This document shows, piece after piece, positions 1 through 6,268 of a stretch of DNA of 8,858 nucleotides. Where the stretch lies: positions 1 through 8,858 of the forward strand of contig JASLXW010000146.1 in the NCBI GenBank assembly GCA_030740135.1. Direction: 5' to 3'. Numbering within the stretch: position 1 is the first letter of the stretch; every line of letters begins with the position of its first letter. The stretch is from Nitrospinota bacterium (GTDB lineage Bacteria; UBA8248; JACPRG01). Below the pieces are notes generated by a model. The model searched no databases, was not told the origin of the DNA, and worked only from the letters and a program-made list of their open reading frames with translations. Both the position numbers and the translations under genes were made by a program.

Positions 1-1
1 C

Positions 2-160
2 TACATGTTGGTATTGGCCGAGTCCGGAATGGAAACACCGGTTGTGTTTGTTGTCATCGCCGTCTTGGCCGCCTGCGGAATTACGATGTTTCAAATTGTC
101 GCTTACCTGGAAAGGAGGTTCATATTCTGGGCAACGCAGGAATTGGCGGATCAAAATTAA
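2..160 (+). CDS. ABC transporter permease, C-terminal end (partial)
   Basis: This is the 3' end of a gene that enters from the left edge; 52 codons remain before a TAA stop. The visible peptide has a hydrophobic stretch (VVFVVIAVLAACGITMF) followed by a cytoplasmic tail beginning YLERRFIFW. A last transmembrane helix followed by an E-R-R tail is typical of SsuC/TauC-type permeases (BPD_transp_1 family) of nitrate/sulfonate/taurine/pyrimidine-type importers. The substrate-binding protein gene starts about 95 bp downstream on the same strand, which fits one transport operon. The EAA loop that would contact the ATPase lies outside the window, so the assignment rests on the tail and the neighbour. 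Substrate unknown. Confidence 0.72.
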   Translation, partial: YMLVLAESGMETPVVFVVIAVLAACGITMFQIVAYLERRFIFWATQELADQN

Positions 161-255
161 TTATTGTCAGTTAACGATTTAGGGGTCGGCTTTGGTTGCG
201 GGGTCTATCTCAACGATGGGCCAAACCGAAAACCAAGAAACCGGAGGGAACAGAA

Positions 256-1230
256 ATGAAAAAGATGTGGAAATGCATTCGGGCAATCGGACTGTTGCTC
301 CTGGTTACCGGCTTGTTGGGCGGGCAATCCTTGGCCGCTACGGAAGTGACATTTATGATGTCCTGGATTCCCGATGCCCGCTGGGCGCCGGAATTAGTGG
401 CCAAGTATAGGGGTTACTTCAAGGCCGCAGGACTCGACGTTAGTTTGAAATGGGCGAAAGGGAGCCGTAACGCGGGCAAGGCGGTGGCAATCGGCGCTGC
501 GGAATTTGGAGCGCCATCAGCCGGCGTTGTCCTGACGGGCCGAGAGAAGGGCTTGCCTTTGGTCTCAATTCTCTCCTCCTTAAACAAGACCCAGATATCC
601 TTCATCTCACTGAAAAAGTCAGGGATCAAAACCCCAAAGGATTTCTATGGAAAAAAGGTGGGCGTCCAGCGGGGAAGCGCAACCTGGATTGGATTTTTGG
701 CCCTGACGGGCAAGTACGGCATCGACATCGACAAGCTGAACAAGATCAATGTGGGGTTCGGCCTTAAGCCGCTCCTTTCCGGGATGGTGGATGTTCGGCC
801 CGCGTACATTGCTAATGAGGTTGTTCTCGCAAAAGTTAAGGGGATTGACCTTAACGTTATCTGGCTTCCGGACCACGGAATCGACCAAGTCGGAAATGGC
901 ACTGCGACCAACGAGAAATTCATGAAGGCAAATCCGAACATAGTCCGGAGCTTCGTTCAAGCCACCATCAAGGGGTACAAGCACGGCATGAAGGATCCTG
1001 CCGACGCCCTCAAGGCAGTCCTTCAGCATAAGCCCGACCACAAGCCTGAGTTCCAGAGGAGAGCCCTGAAGATAATTCAGACCAAGATTGCCGTGGCTTC
1101 GAAGGGATATCCCTGGGGCTGGGCGGTTCACAAGGAGTGGCAAACAACCCACGACAATCTCGTCAAGTACGGTGTGATTAAAAAGCCCGTGGACGTGAAA
1201 AAGGCTTACACCAATCAGTTTATAAAGTAG
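256..1230 (+). CDS. ABC transporter substrate-binding protein, NMT1/THI5-like
   Basis: A 324-residue periplasmic solute-binding protein for an ABC importer. I chose the ATG at 256 because GGAGGG (243-248) sits 7 nt upstream and because a signal peptide begins there: MKKMWK, a hydrophobic core (IGLLLLVTGLLGG), and a likely cleavage after SLA/SLAA near residues 27-28. An earlier in-frame start at 196 would put about 20 polar residues before the signal. The mature protein begins with family-typical blocks: FMMSWIPDARWAPELV, then a glycine-rich GYFKAAGLDV, then a segment like AVAIGAAEFGAP. The domain resembles NMT1/SsuA/TauA proteins that bind pyrimidines, sulfonates, nitrate or aromatic acids; the ligand cannot be read from sequence. 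It probably forms an operon with the upstream permease. No ATPase gene is visible. G+C is clearly lower than in the genes that follow. Confidence 0.9.
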   Translation: MKKMWKCIRAIGLLLLVTGLLGGQSLAATEVTFMMSWIPDARWAPELVAKYRGYFKAAGLDVSLKWAKGSRNAGKAVAIGAAEFGAPSAGVVLTGREKGLPLVSILSSLNKTQISFISLKKSGIKTPKDFYGKKVGVQRGSATWIGFLALTGKYGIDIDKLNKINVGFGLKPLLSGMVDVRPAYIANEVVLAKVKGIDLNVIWLPDHGIDQVGNGTATNEKFMKANPNIVRSFVQATIKGYKHGMKDPADALKAVLQHKPDHKPEFQRRALKIIQTKIAVASKGYPWGWAVHKEWQTTHDNLVKYGVIKKPVDVKKAYTNQFIK

Positions 1231-1295
1231 TCGCTCTACAGTTCAGCGGGCGCTATGAAGTGCGATCAGTCCGCAGGCAAGCAGGGCAATCTAGC

Positions 1296-1367
1296 GTCAT
1301 GAAGAAGCGGGTCAATGTGGACGACGCCCTGACCAACCGCTTCGTGAAGGCGAATTACGGCAAGTAG
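1296..1367 (+). pseudogene. Remnant: C-terminus of a second substrate-binding protein
   Basis: Downstream of the intact binding protein, a reading frame ending in TAG at 1365-1367 encodes VMKKRVNVDDALTNRFVK followed by ANYGK. It aligns without gaps to the C-terminus of the intact protein, VIKKPVDVKKAYTNQFIK: 10 of 18 positions are identical and several others conservative. The frame stays open back to about 1230, but residues before 1296 show no convincing match, and there is no signal peptide or main body. The scrap is GC-rich like the genes to its right, not like the intact gene to its left. The likely reading is the stub of an older paralogue whose body was deleted or replaced. The only ATG in this frame, at 1299, lacks a clear ribosome-binding site, so a translated 22-residue peptide is unlikely. 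Confidence 0.6.
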
Positions 1368-1477
1368 GCGAACGGGCAATCGGCCGTCCGGTCCGCTGAT
1401 TCCGTCCGGCGGTTAAAGATCACGTTTCCATCCGGAGGCCGGAGGATGTCCCGTCCGGCCCTCGCGGAGATGGTCCG

Positions 1478-2500
1478 GTGCGCTTCGGCGTCGGTGTCTG
1501 GGCGGACAAGCCCATCGAGGATCTGGTCCGTCTGTGCGAGCGCGCCGAGGCGCTCGGCTTCGATGACGTATGGTTCAACGACCACTACTTCGTGAAGGAT
1601 GTCTACGTCGTCCAGGCCCTCGCCGCCCTCAAGACGAAGAACATCCGGTTCGGGACTTCGATCACCAGCCCCTACCAGCGCCATCCCGCCCAGCTCGCGT
1701 CTACGGTCCGGACGCTTCACGAGCTGTCGGGCGGGCGCGCCATCCTCGGCCTGGGTCCCGGGGGATTCGAGTATCCCGAGAACCTCGAAACGCCTATTCC
1801 AAAACCCCTCACGGCCTGCCGGGAGACCATCGACATCGTCCGCGGGCTTTGGACTTTCGAGCCGGTTTCGGCCGGCGGCGGAGTTTTCCGAATTAAAGAC
1901 GCCCGCCTCGAGTTCGGCGAGCCGGCCGACATCCCCATCTACCTGGGCGCGCGGGGACCGCGGATGCACCGTTTGGGAGGAGAGACCTGCGACGGGATCA
2001 TCATGCACGGCGCGACGGAGACCCACTGCCGCTATGTCCGCGATAAGGTCGCCGAAGGCGCGAAGCGCGCGGGGCGGGACCCGGGCGAGGTCGATATCTG
2101 CGTCCTGACGGATATCGTTCTCACGGACGACCTCGAGGCCGCGATGGAACATCTCAGACCCCGGTGTCTGATCATGGCGGGGGGCGAGTATTCACTCGAG
2201 GTCCTCGAACACTACGGCCTCACGCTGGAGGAGGTGGCGCCGCTTCGGCAAGCCGTCCGCAACGGGGACAAGCAGAAGGCGCTGTCCCTGGTGACGCCGG
2301 CGATGGCCAATACCTTCTGCATCGTCGGAGACGCTTCGGCGTGTCTGGAAAAGGTGCGGTCCCTCGAGCGCGCCGGCCTGACGCACGTGATCGCCACCGC
2401 CGGACTGCGCCAGACGGTCGACTTTACCTTGCGGTCGATGGAAACATACGCCGAGTGCATCCTGGAGCCCTACCGAACCACGTCGGGAAAAAAGGAGTAA
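1478..2500 (+). CDS. LLM-class (luciferase-like) flavin/F420-dependent oxidoreductase
   Basis: A 340-residue TIM-barrel oxidoreductase of the bacterial luciferase superfamily, predicted to use FMN or F420. The GTG at 1478 is chosen as start: GGAGA (1466-1470) lies 7 nt upstream and the product begins directly with the first barrel strand (MRFGVGVW). Family blocks follow in order: RAEALGFDDVWFNDHY (about 22-37), the strand RFGTSITSPYQRHP (57-70), then TVRTLHELSGGRAILGLGPGG (77-97), whose RHP and G-P-G-G parts resemble methylene-H4MPT-reductase-like members. A later strand reads IPIYLGARGP. Length is normal for the family. Substrate is not predictable: the superfamily includes alkanesulfonate, nitrilotriacetate and pyrimidine (RutA) monooxygenases as well as F420 reductases. 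Neighbouring importer and hydrolase genes favour a catabolic role. It ends in TAA and converges on the transporter gene. Confidence 0.88.
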   Translation: MRFGVGVWADKPIEDLVRLCERAEALGFDDVWFNDHYFVKDVYVVQALAALKTKNIRFGTSITSPYQRHPAQLASTVRTLHELSGGRAILGLGPGGFEYPENLETPIPKPLTACRETIDIVRGLWTFEPVSAGGGVFRIKDARLEFGEPADIPIYLGARGPRMHRLGGETCDGIIMHGATETHCRYVRDKVAEGAKRAGRDPGEVDICVLTDIVLTDDLEAAMEHLRPRCLIMAGGEYSLEVLEHYGLTLEEVAPLRQAVRNGDKQKALSLVTPAMANTFCIVGDASACLEKVRSLERAGLTHVIATAGLRQTVDFTLRSMETYAECILEPYRTTSGKKE

Positions 2501-2513
2501 AGGGCGGGTGAAT

Positions 2514-2557
2514 CGGGGGAGACCTTTTCTGTCATCAAGAAGGCGTCCCCTCCCCCG
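2514..2557. terminator. Hairpin between convergent genes, possible terminator
   Basis: CGGGGGAG (2514-2521) pairs perfectly with CTCCCCCG (2550-2557). Inside, CCTT (2523-2526) can pair with AAGG (2540-2543). The structure lies in the 91-bp gap between the end of the oxidoreductase gene and the end of the EamA gene, where a shared terminator would be expected. There is no run of T after either arm, so it is not a textbook intrinsic terminator. A second, smaller dyad, AGCGGG (2575-2580) / CCCGCT (2588-2593), overlaps the stop codon of the EamA gene. Confidence 0.35.
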
Positions 2558-2591
2558 CGCCCTCGGGGTCCGATAGCGGGTAATAATCCCG

Positions 2592-3461
2592 CTAAATCCG
2601 GAGGGCCACCAGAACGCTTCCCAGGACAATGAGGGCTGACCCGGCGATAACCGGAACAGTCAGCCTGTCGAGGCCACGCAAGAACATCGCGCTTAATAAG
2701 AGCGTAAAAAGCGGCGTCGTCCCCGTCACGGGCGAGACGACGACCACTTCGCCGGCTTGAAAGGCGAAGAAGAGCGTCGTAAATCCCACGCTCACGCCCA
2801 CGCCCAATGCCCCGAAATACATCCAGCCTTGCGGGGGGGGCCTCTCCTCGTCCGGAGAACGGGTCCACCGCCAACAGGCCAGGACAACAAGCATCGAGAC
2901 CGCGGTGGCCGCCCAGGACCCGGCCACGGGATACGGATAATCCGCCAGACCGAAGCGGACCGAAACGTCCCGAAAGGCCGTCAAGACCGTTCCGCCCAGG
3001 GGAAATATCAGATCCCTGCGGTTCCACAAGGGTTCGTTTCGCGACTTTTTCGAGAGAAAGACGCCGCCCAGGACAATGGCCCCGATCCCGGCCAGATTGA
3101 GCGGCGTGGGGGATTCCTTCAGCCAGAGGACGGCGACCAGGGTGGCGATCAATGGCGCGCCGGCGCGAATGCTCGAGGACCGGGAGGCGCCCACCTTGTG
3201 GACGCTGGAAATCAACAACAGGCGGGAAAAGCCGGGGACGAATAACCCGATGAGGCAAAACACCCACAGCCGCCCGTCCGCGAGGGCCGCCCAAGGCGTC
3301 GTCGACAGCGCCCAGATCGTCAGGAGGAGGAGATTGACGCCCATGGAGATGAGCGTCCCCAGCGTGACGCCGCAGTAAACGGTCCCCCGGCGCGCGAGGA
3401 TATAGCAACAGCCGAAGCTCAGGGAGGACAGCAACGTCCATAGAACCGGGGTCAACAGCAC
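2592..3461 (-). CDS. DMT-superfamily transporter, EamA family
   Basis: A 289-residue inner-membrane protein with two EamA repeats, predicted to have about ten transmembrane helices. The first repeat covers roughly residues 3-138 and ends its core with APLIATLVAVLWLKE (102-116). The second covers about 153-287 with VVVVSPVTGTTPLFTLLLSA (239-258). Such matching P-L-x(n) segments in both halves are typical of the family. A charged loop (RWTRSPDEERPPP, about 198-210) separates helices of the second half. Start: GTG at 3461, with GGAAAG about 9 nt upstream; stop TAG. EamA proteins export or import small metabolites such as amino acids and drugs; the substrate here is unknown. It is transcribed towards the oxidoreductase gene and away from the amidohydrolase, so it is not in the same operon as either. 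Confidence 0.88.
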   Translation of the reverse strand: MLLTPVLWTLLSSLSFGCCYILARRGTVYCGVTLGTLISMGVNLLLLTIWALSTTPWAALADGRLWVFCLIGLFVPGFSRLLLISSVHKVGASRSSSIRAGAPLIATLVAVLWLKESPTPLNLAGIGAIVLGGVFLSKKSRNEPLWNRRDLIFPLGGTVLTAFRDVSVRFGLADYPYPVAGSWAATAVSMLVVLACWRWTRSPDEERPPPQGWMYFGALGVGVSVGFTTLFFAFQAGEVVVVSPVTGTTPLFTLLLSAMFLRGLDRLTVPVIAGSALIVLGSVLVALRI

Positions 3462-3671
3462 GGGGGCTCACTTTCCACAATGGCGGATGTTCCGCGGCGA
3501 CCTAAGCACAACTCCTCGAGATGTGTCAATCAACGGATTTTGCTAAAGGAAGCGGGACGCTTGCGGCAAAAAGATCTCCGAATGCATACGGCGATTCACG
3601 GGGCGAAGACCCCCCTTTCGCAATCCCCTTTCCCGAATCGGAGGCAAGACGGCGGCGAACGGCTCGTTCAC

Positions 3672-3700
3672 TTGACAGCGACGGACCGTCATGTGGTAAT
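3672..3700 (+). promoter_or_regulatory. Sigma-70-type promoter with extended -10
   Basis: A perfect -35 hexamer TTGACA (3672-3677) is followed by a 17-nt spacer and GGTAAT (3695-3700, 4 of 6 matches to TATAAT). The TG at 3692-3693 makes this an extended -10 (TGtGGTAAT). Transcription would start near 3707, about 45 nt before the amidohydrolase ATG at 3751. The 289-bp divergent gap (3462-3750) shows no small gene. On the minus strand a second TTGACA (3529 to 3524) could serve the EamA gene, but its -10 at 17 nt (CTTAGG) is poor. Confidence 0.5.
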
Positions 3701-3750
3701 TGCGCATCCGAATTCAAATCGACCCGGCGGCAACGAGGAGTCTACGCAAG

Positions 3751-5172
3751 ATGGCAAAAAAACGTGAGGGGCCGGCGAAGATCGACACGCTCATTCACGA
3801 CGCGGACTATGTCGTCACGATGAACAAGGACCGCGAGATCCTGACCGACGGCGCGGTGGCGGTCCATCGAGGGAAACTTGTCGAGGTCGGCAAATCCGCC
3901 GCCCTCAAGAAGAAGTACACGAATGTGAAGAATAAGATCCGTGCGCGGGACCGGCTGGTCATGCCCGGGCTGATCAACGCCCACATGCACTCCACCCAGT
4001 AGCTCGCCCGGGGCTTGGCCGACTGCGCATTTCTCCCGACCTGGATTCACGACCGGCTTTTCCCCTGGGAGAACGCCTTGTCCGAGGAGGAGGTCTACCT
4101 GTCCAGCATGGCTTGCTGCATCGAGTTGATCCGGACGGGCTCAACCTGCTTCGACGATCCCGGCGGCTACAACATGCACAGGGCCGTCCAGGCTGTCACC
4201 GAAGCGGGGGTCCGGGCGAACATCAAGCGGTCGGTGACCGACATCCACACAACCGGACGGCCCCTGCCGGCCAAGATGAATGAGGGGACGGACGACGGGC
4301 TGGCCGCCGGGGAGGAGTTCGTCAAGAAATACAACGGCGCGGCGAACGGGCGCATCAGCGCCTGGTTCTCCTGCCGGACCGAGCGGACGAGCTCGAGCGA
4401 CCTCCTGGCCAAGACCACGGCGCTCTGCAAAAAGCACGGCGTCGGCTTCGGCACGCACATGGTGTCCAACCCGGATTCCGTTAATCGCCACAAAGAAGTC
4501 TTCCACGGGAAGAAGGCCGTCGTCCGTTATCATGAGGCGGGCGCCCTCGGCCCTCACCTCATCACGTATCACACCAACATCATCGACGAAGAAGAGCTGG
4601 AGCTTCTCGACGAGTATCAGGTCGGCGTCGTCCACTGCCCGACGGCCAGCTTCGCGGGGGCGTACGGCGCCATCAGCGAGGGGTTTCACCCGGAGATGTT
4701 CCAGCGCGGCATGAAGCACGGCCTGGGCTGCGACACCGCCCCCGAATCCAATTTCGTCGACATGTTCCGCGTCATGTTCTCCGTGACCGCCCACCGGGAC
4801 TACCGCCTGGACGCGACGCTGTTCCCGCCCGAGCACATCCTGGAGATGGGGACTCTGGGGGGGGCGCGGGCAATGAACATGGAGAAGCAGGTCGGCTCGC
4901 TCGAGAAGGGCAAGCGGGCGGACTTGATCATGCTCGACATCACCCGGCCGGAGTGGATCCCGCACCACAACATCATCTCCAACATCGTCCAGTCCTCGAG
5001 CGGGGACACGGTGGATTTCATGATGGTGGACGGCGAGGTCCTTTACGAGGACCGGCGGATCAAGACGCTGGACGAAAAGGAGGTCCTGAAAGAGGCCAAC
5101 AAAGCCGGCCTGGCCGTCGCCAAACGGACGGGGCTCGACTACTTCGGCCGATCCCCGTGGCCGATGCGGTAG
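3751..5172 (+). pseudogene. Amidohydrolase (COG0402-type), interrupted by an in-frame amber codon
   Basis: A metal-dependent hydrolase of the amidohydrolase superfamily (cytosine deaminase / AtzA-TrzN / SsnA-like group), 474 codons including stop. The ATG at 3751 has GAGGAG (3735-3740) 10 nt upstream. Metal-site motifs are in order and in one frame: GLINAHMHS with H78-x-H80; THM with H236; YHT with H274; VHCPTAS with H295; and the aspartate of LGCDTA (D328). The C-terminal strand region GSLEKGKRADLIMLD is typical. Codon 84 (4000-4002) is TAG, inside HSTQ-stop-LARG; both sides are in the same frame and both clearly belong to the family, so this is one broken gene, not two. CAG to TAG is the simplest change. 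The H-x-x-E glutamate expected after H236 is serine (S239). A fragment on either side of the stop would lack half the metal site. The true stop, at 5170, is also TAG. Likely inactive unless the stop is read through or is a sequence error. Confidence 0.85.
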
Positions 5173-5174
5173 GG

Positions 5175-5191
5175 GCCCGGGGCGCCCGGGC
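5175..5191. terminator. GC hairpin just after the amidohydrolase stop
   Basis: GCCCGGG (5175-5181) and CCCGGGC (5185-5191) form a 7-bp all-GC stem with a 3-nt loop, two bases after the amidohydrolase stop codon. No T-run follows on the plus strand. It could act as a terminator or as a 3'-end stabilising hairpin. Confidence 0.35.
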
Positions 5192-5234
5192 CGGGCGTCT
5201 CCGCAGCCAATTCGGAACTGTTTATCGCCCCGGC

Positions 5235-5276
5235 AAAAACCTTCTCCCGGCGTTCAACGGTCCGGTTCAGCCGGGA
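5235..5276 (-). terminator. Probable intrinsic terminator of the ATP-grasp gene
   Basis: Read on the minus strand, TCCCGGC (5276 to 5270) pairs with GCCGGGA (5251 to 5245) around an 18-nt loop. GAAGG and then five T residues (5239 to 5235) follow. The TGA stop of the ATP-grasp gene (5269 to 5267) falls at the edge of the loop, so the hairpin straddles the gene end. The 5-nt gap before the T-run makes it less than ideal. Confidence 0.4.
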
Positions 5277-6121
5277 ATTCCCAGTCGCTCGCAAGAGAGC
5301 TCCGCGATGGCGTCGGAGGCGTCGGCTTGGCAGCCCGTGAAGCCCGGCCAGTCGTTCAGGTCGATAAGGAAGACCTCCCCCTCGGGCGTCACCACGGCGT
5401 CCCCTCCGTAAATCTCGAGTCCCAACCGGGCCGAAGCGTCCCGGCCCAGCGCCGCGAGGGCGTCGGCATGGGGCAGGTGGCGGCGCTCGGCCACGCTCCG
5501 CCAGAACCAGAAGCGCTCGCGCCCCACGCCGCAGAATCGGATCGCCTCGCCCTCGATGTGCTCCTGAAACAGGACCCGGCCGACGCCCCGCTTGGCGAAC
5601 ATCGCCAGGGCCGGCGCCAGCCCTTCGGCGGAGTTCACCTTGAGGACGTCCTCCGAGCCCCGGGCGTGCGGGTTCCCCCGCTTGGCCCATACGGGCAGCC
5701 CCCAGCCTTCGATCGCCTTCGCCGCTTCGGCCGCCGCGGCGACTCCGCCCGAATCGCAGAAGAAGGCGCGGGGAATCCTGAAATCCTCGAACGGGGCCTC
5801 TTCGAGACGGGCATGAAGGGCCTCCCGCTTGGAGCAGTCCCGCACGGACCGGGTCGTGTTCACCACGGGAACCCCCTCTTCCTCCCACCGGGCCAAGCGG
5901 GCCAGGGCCTCCTCCCCCCGGGCCATGCTGAGGACCAGGCCGGGCGGCGCCCCCACCCCCACCCCCCACGCACCAGGGTCTTCCCCCGGCGCCTGTCGGG
6001 TCTCAACGTCCCGGGCCGCCAGCCAATCGAATGTCAGGCGCAGGATGGGGAAATCCTTTTTCCCGGGAGAGAAGTCGGGCTCCCGGGTGATTCCCAAAAT
6101 GGTCCGGCCGTCCAGGCTCAT
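5267..6121 (-). CDS. ATP-grasp fold ligase/kinase-like protein
   Basis: A 284-residue protein with the ATP-grasp layout. The N-terminal region (about 1-90) resembles a pre-ATP-grasp domain and ends in GVPVVNTTRSVRDCSK. The central domain has a likely nucleotide-binding lysine in LPVWAKRGN (K147). Next come the adenine-contacting stretch VLFQEHIEGE (183-192) and the metal-binding end VFLIDLNDWPGF (250-261), where D-x-N replaces the usual E-x-N. The closest general classes are RimK, D-Ala-D-Ala ligase and inositol-phosphate-kinase-like ATP-grasp enzymes, which join a carboxylate to an amine via an acyl phosphate. The substrate is unknown. ATG at 6121 is the most plausible start; the frame is closed by TGA at 6167-6169. 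It is divergent from the molybdenum hydroxylase gene with a 147-bp gap and converges on the amidohydrolase. Confidence 0.75.
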   Translation of the reverse strand: MSLDGRTILGITREPDFSPGKKDFPILRLTFDWLAARDVETRQAPGEDPGAWGVGVGAPPGLVLSMARGEEALARLARWEEEGVPVVNTTRSVRDCSKREALHARLEEAPFEDFRIPRAFFCDSGGVAAAAEAAKAIEGWGLPVWAKRGNPHARGSEDVLKVNSAEGLAPALAMFAKRGVGRVLFQEHIEGEAIRFCGVGRERFWFWRSVAERRHLPHADALAALGRDASARLGLEIYGGDAVVTPEGEVFLIDLNDWPGFTGCQADASDAIAELSCERLGIPG

Positions 6122-6216
6122 TGAGGGCCGCCTTGTGAACCCCGCCGAATTCGGAGACGAGGGCGTTCAACATGAAAATCCCTTGTAAGGACATCCCCCC
6201 GATTCAACTCATCCCC

Positions 6217-6222
6217 TATAAT
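6217..6222 (+). promoter_or_regulatory. Possible -10 box upstream of the molybdenum hydroxylase
   Basis: A perfect TATAAT (6217-6222) lies 46 nt before the ATG at 6269, in the divergent gap 6122-6268. No recognisable -35 hexamer is found 16-19 nt upstream, where the sequence is a run of C. It may therefore need an activator or be fortuitous. On the other strand the same bases read ATTATA, so no clear minus-strand -10 results. Confidence 0.3.
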
Positions 6223-6268
6223 AGGTGCTGTCCCGAATCCGTACATCCCCGCTGCGGAGAATCTTTTC

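Noticed and set aside
196..255. N-terminal extension of the substrate-binding protein from an upstream start
   Set aside because: The added 20 residues are polar and would precede a clear signal peptide. The ATG at 256 has a good ribosome-binding site.
1355..2152. A 265-codon open frame antisense to the luciferase-like gene
   Set aside because: It overlaps a well-supported gene in full, shows no domain, and has the composition of a shadow frame.
2470..3480. A 336-codon minus-strand frame overlapping the EamA gene in another frame
   Set aside because: Its product is arginine/glycine-rich and lacks membrane segments, while the overlapping frame (2592-3461) has ten hydrophobic helices and both EamA repeats.
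4000..4002. Amber codon as pyrrolysine
   Set aside because: TAG is the ordinary terminal stop of several genes here (1228, 1365, 2592-2594 on the minus strand, 5170, 8521). That argues against routine TAG decoding, and the family has no known pyrrolysine at this site. A point change is simpler.
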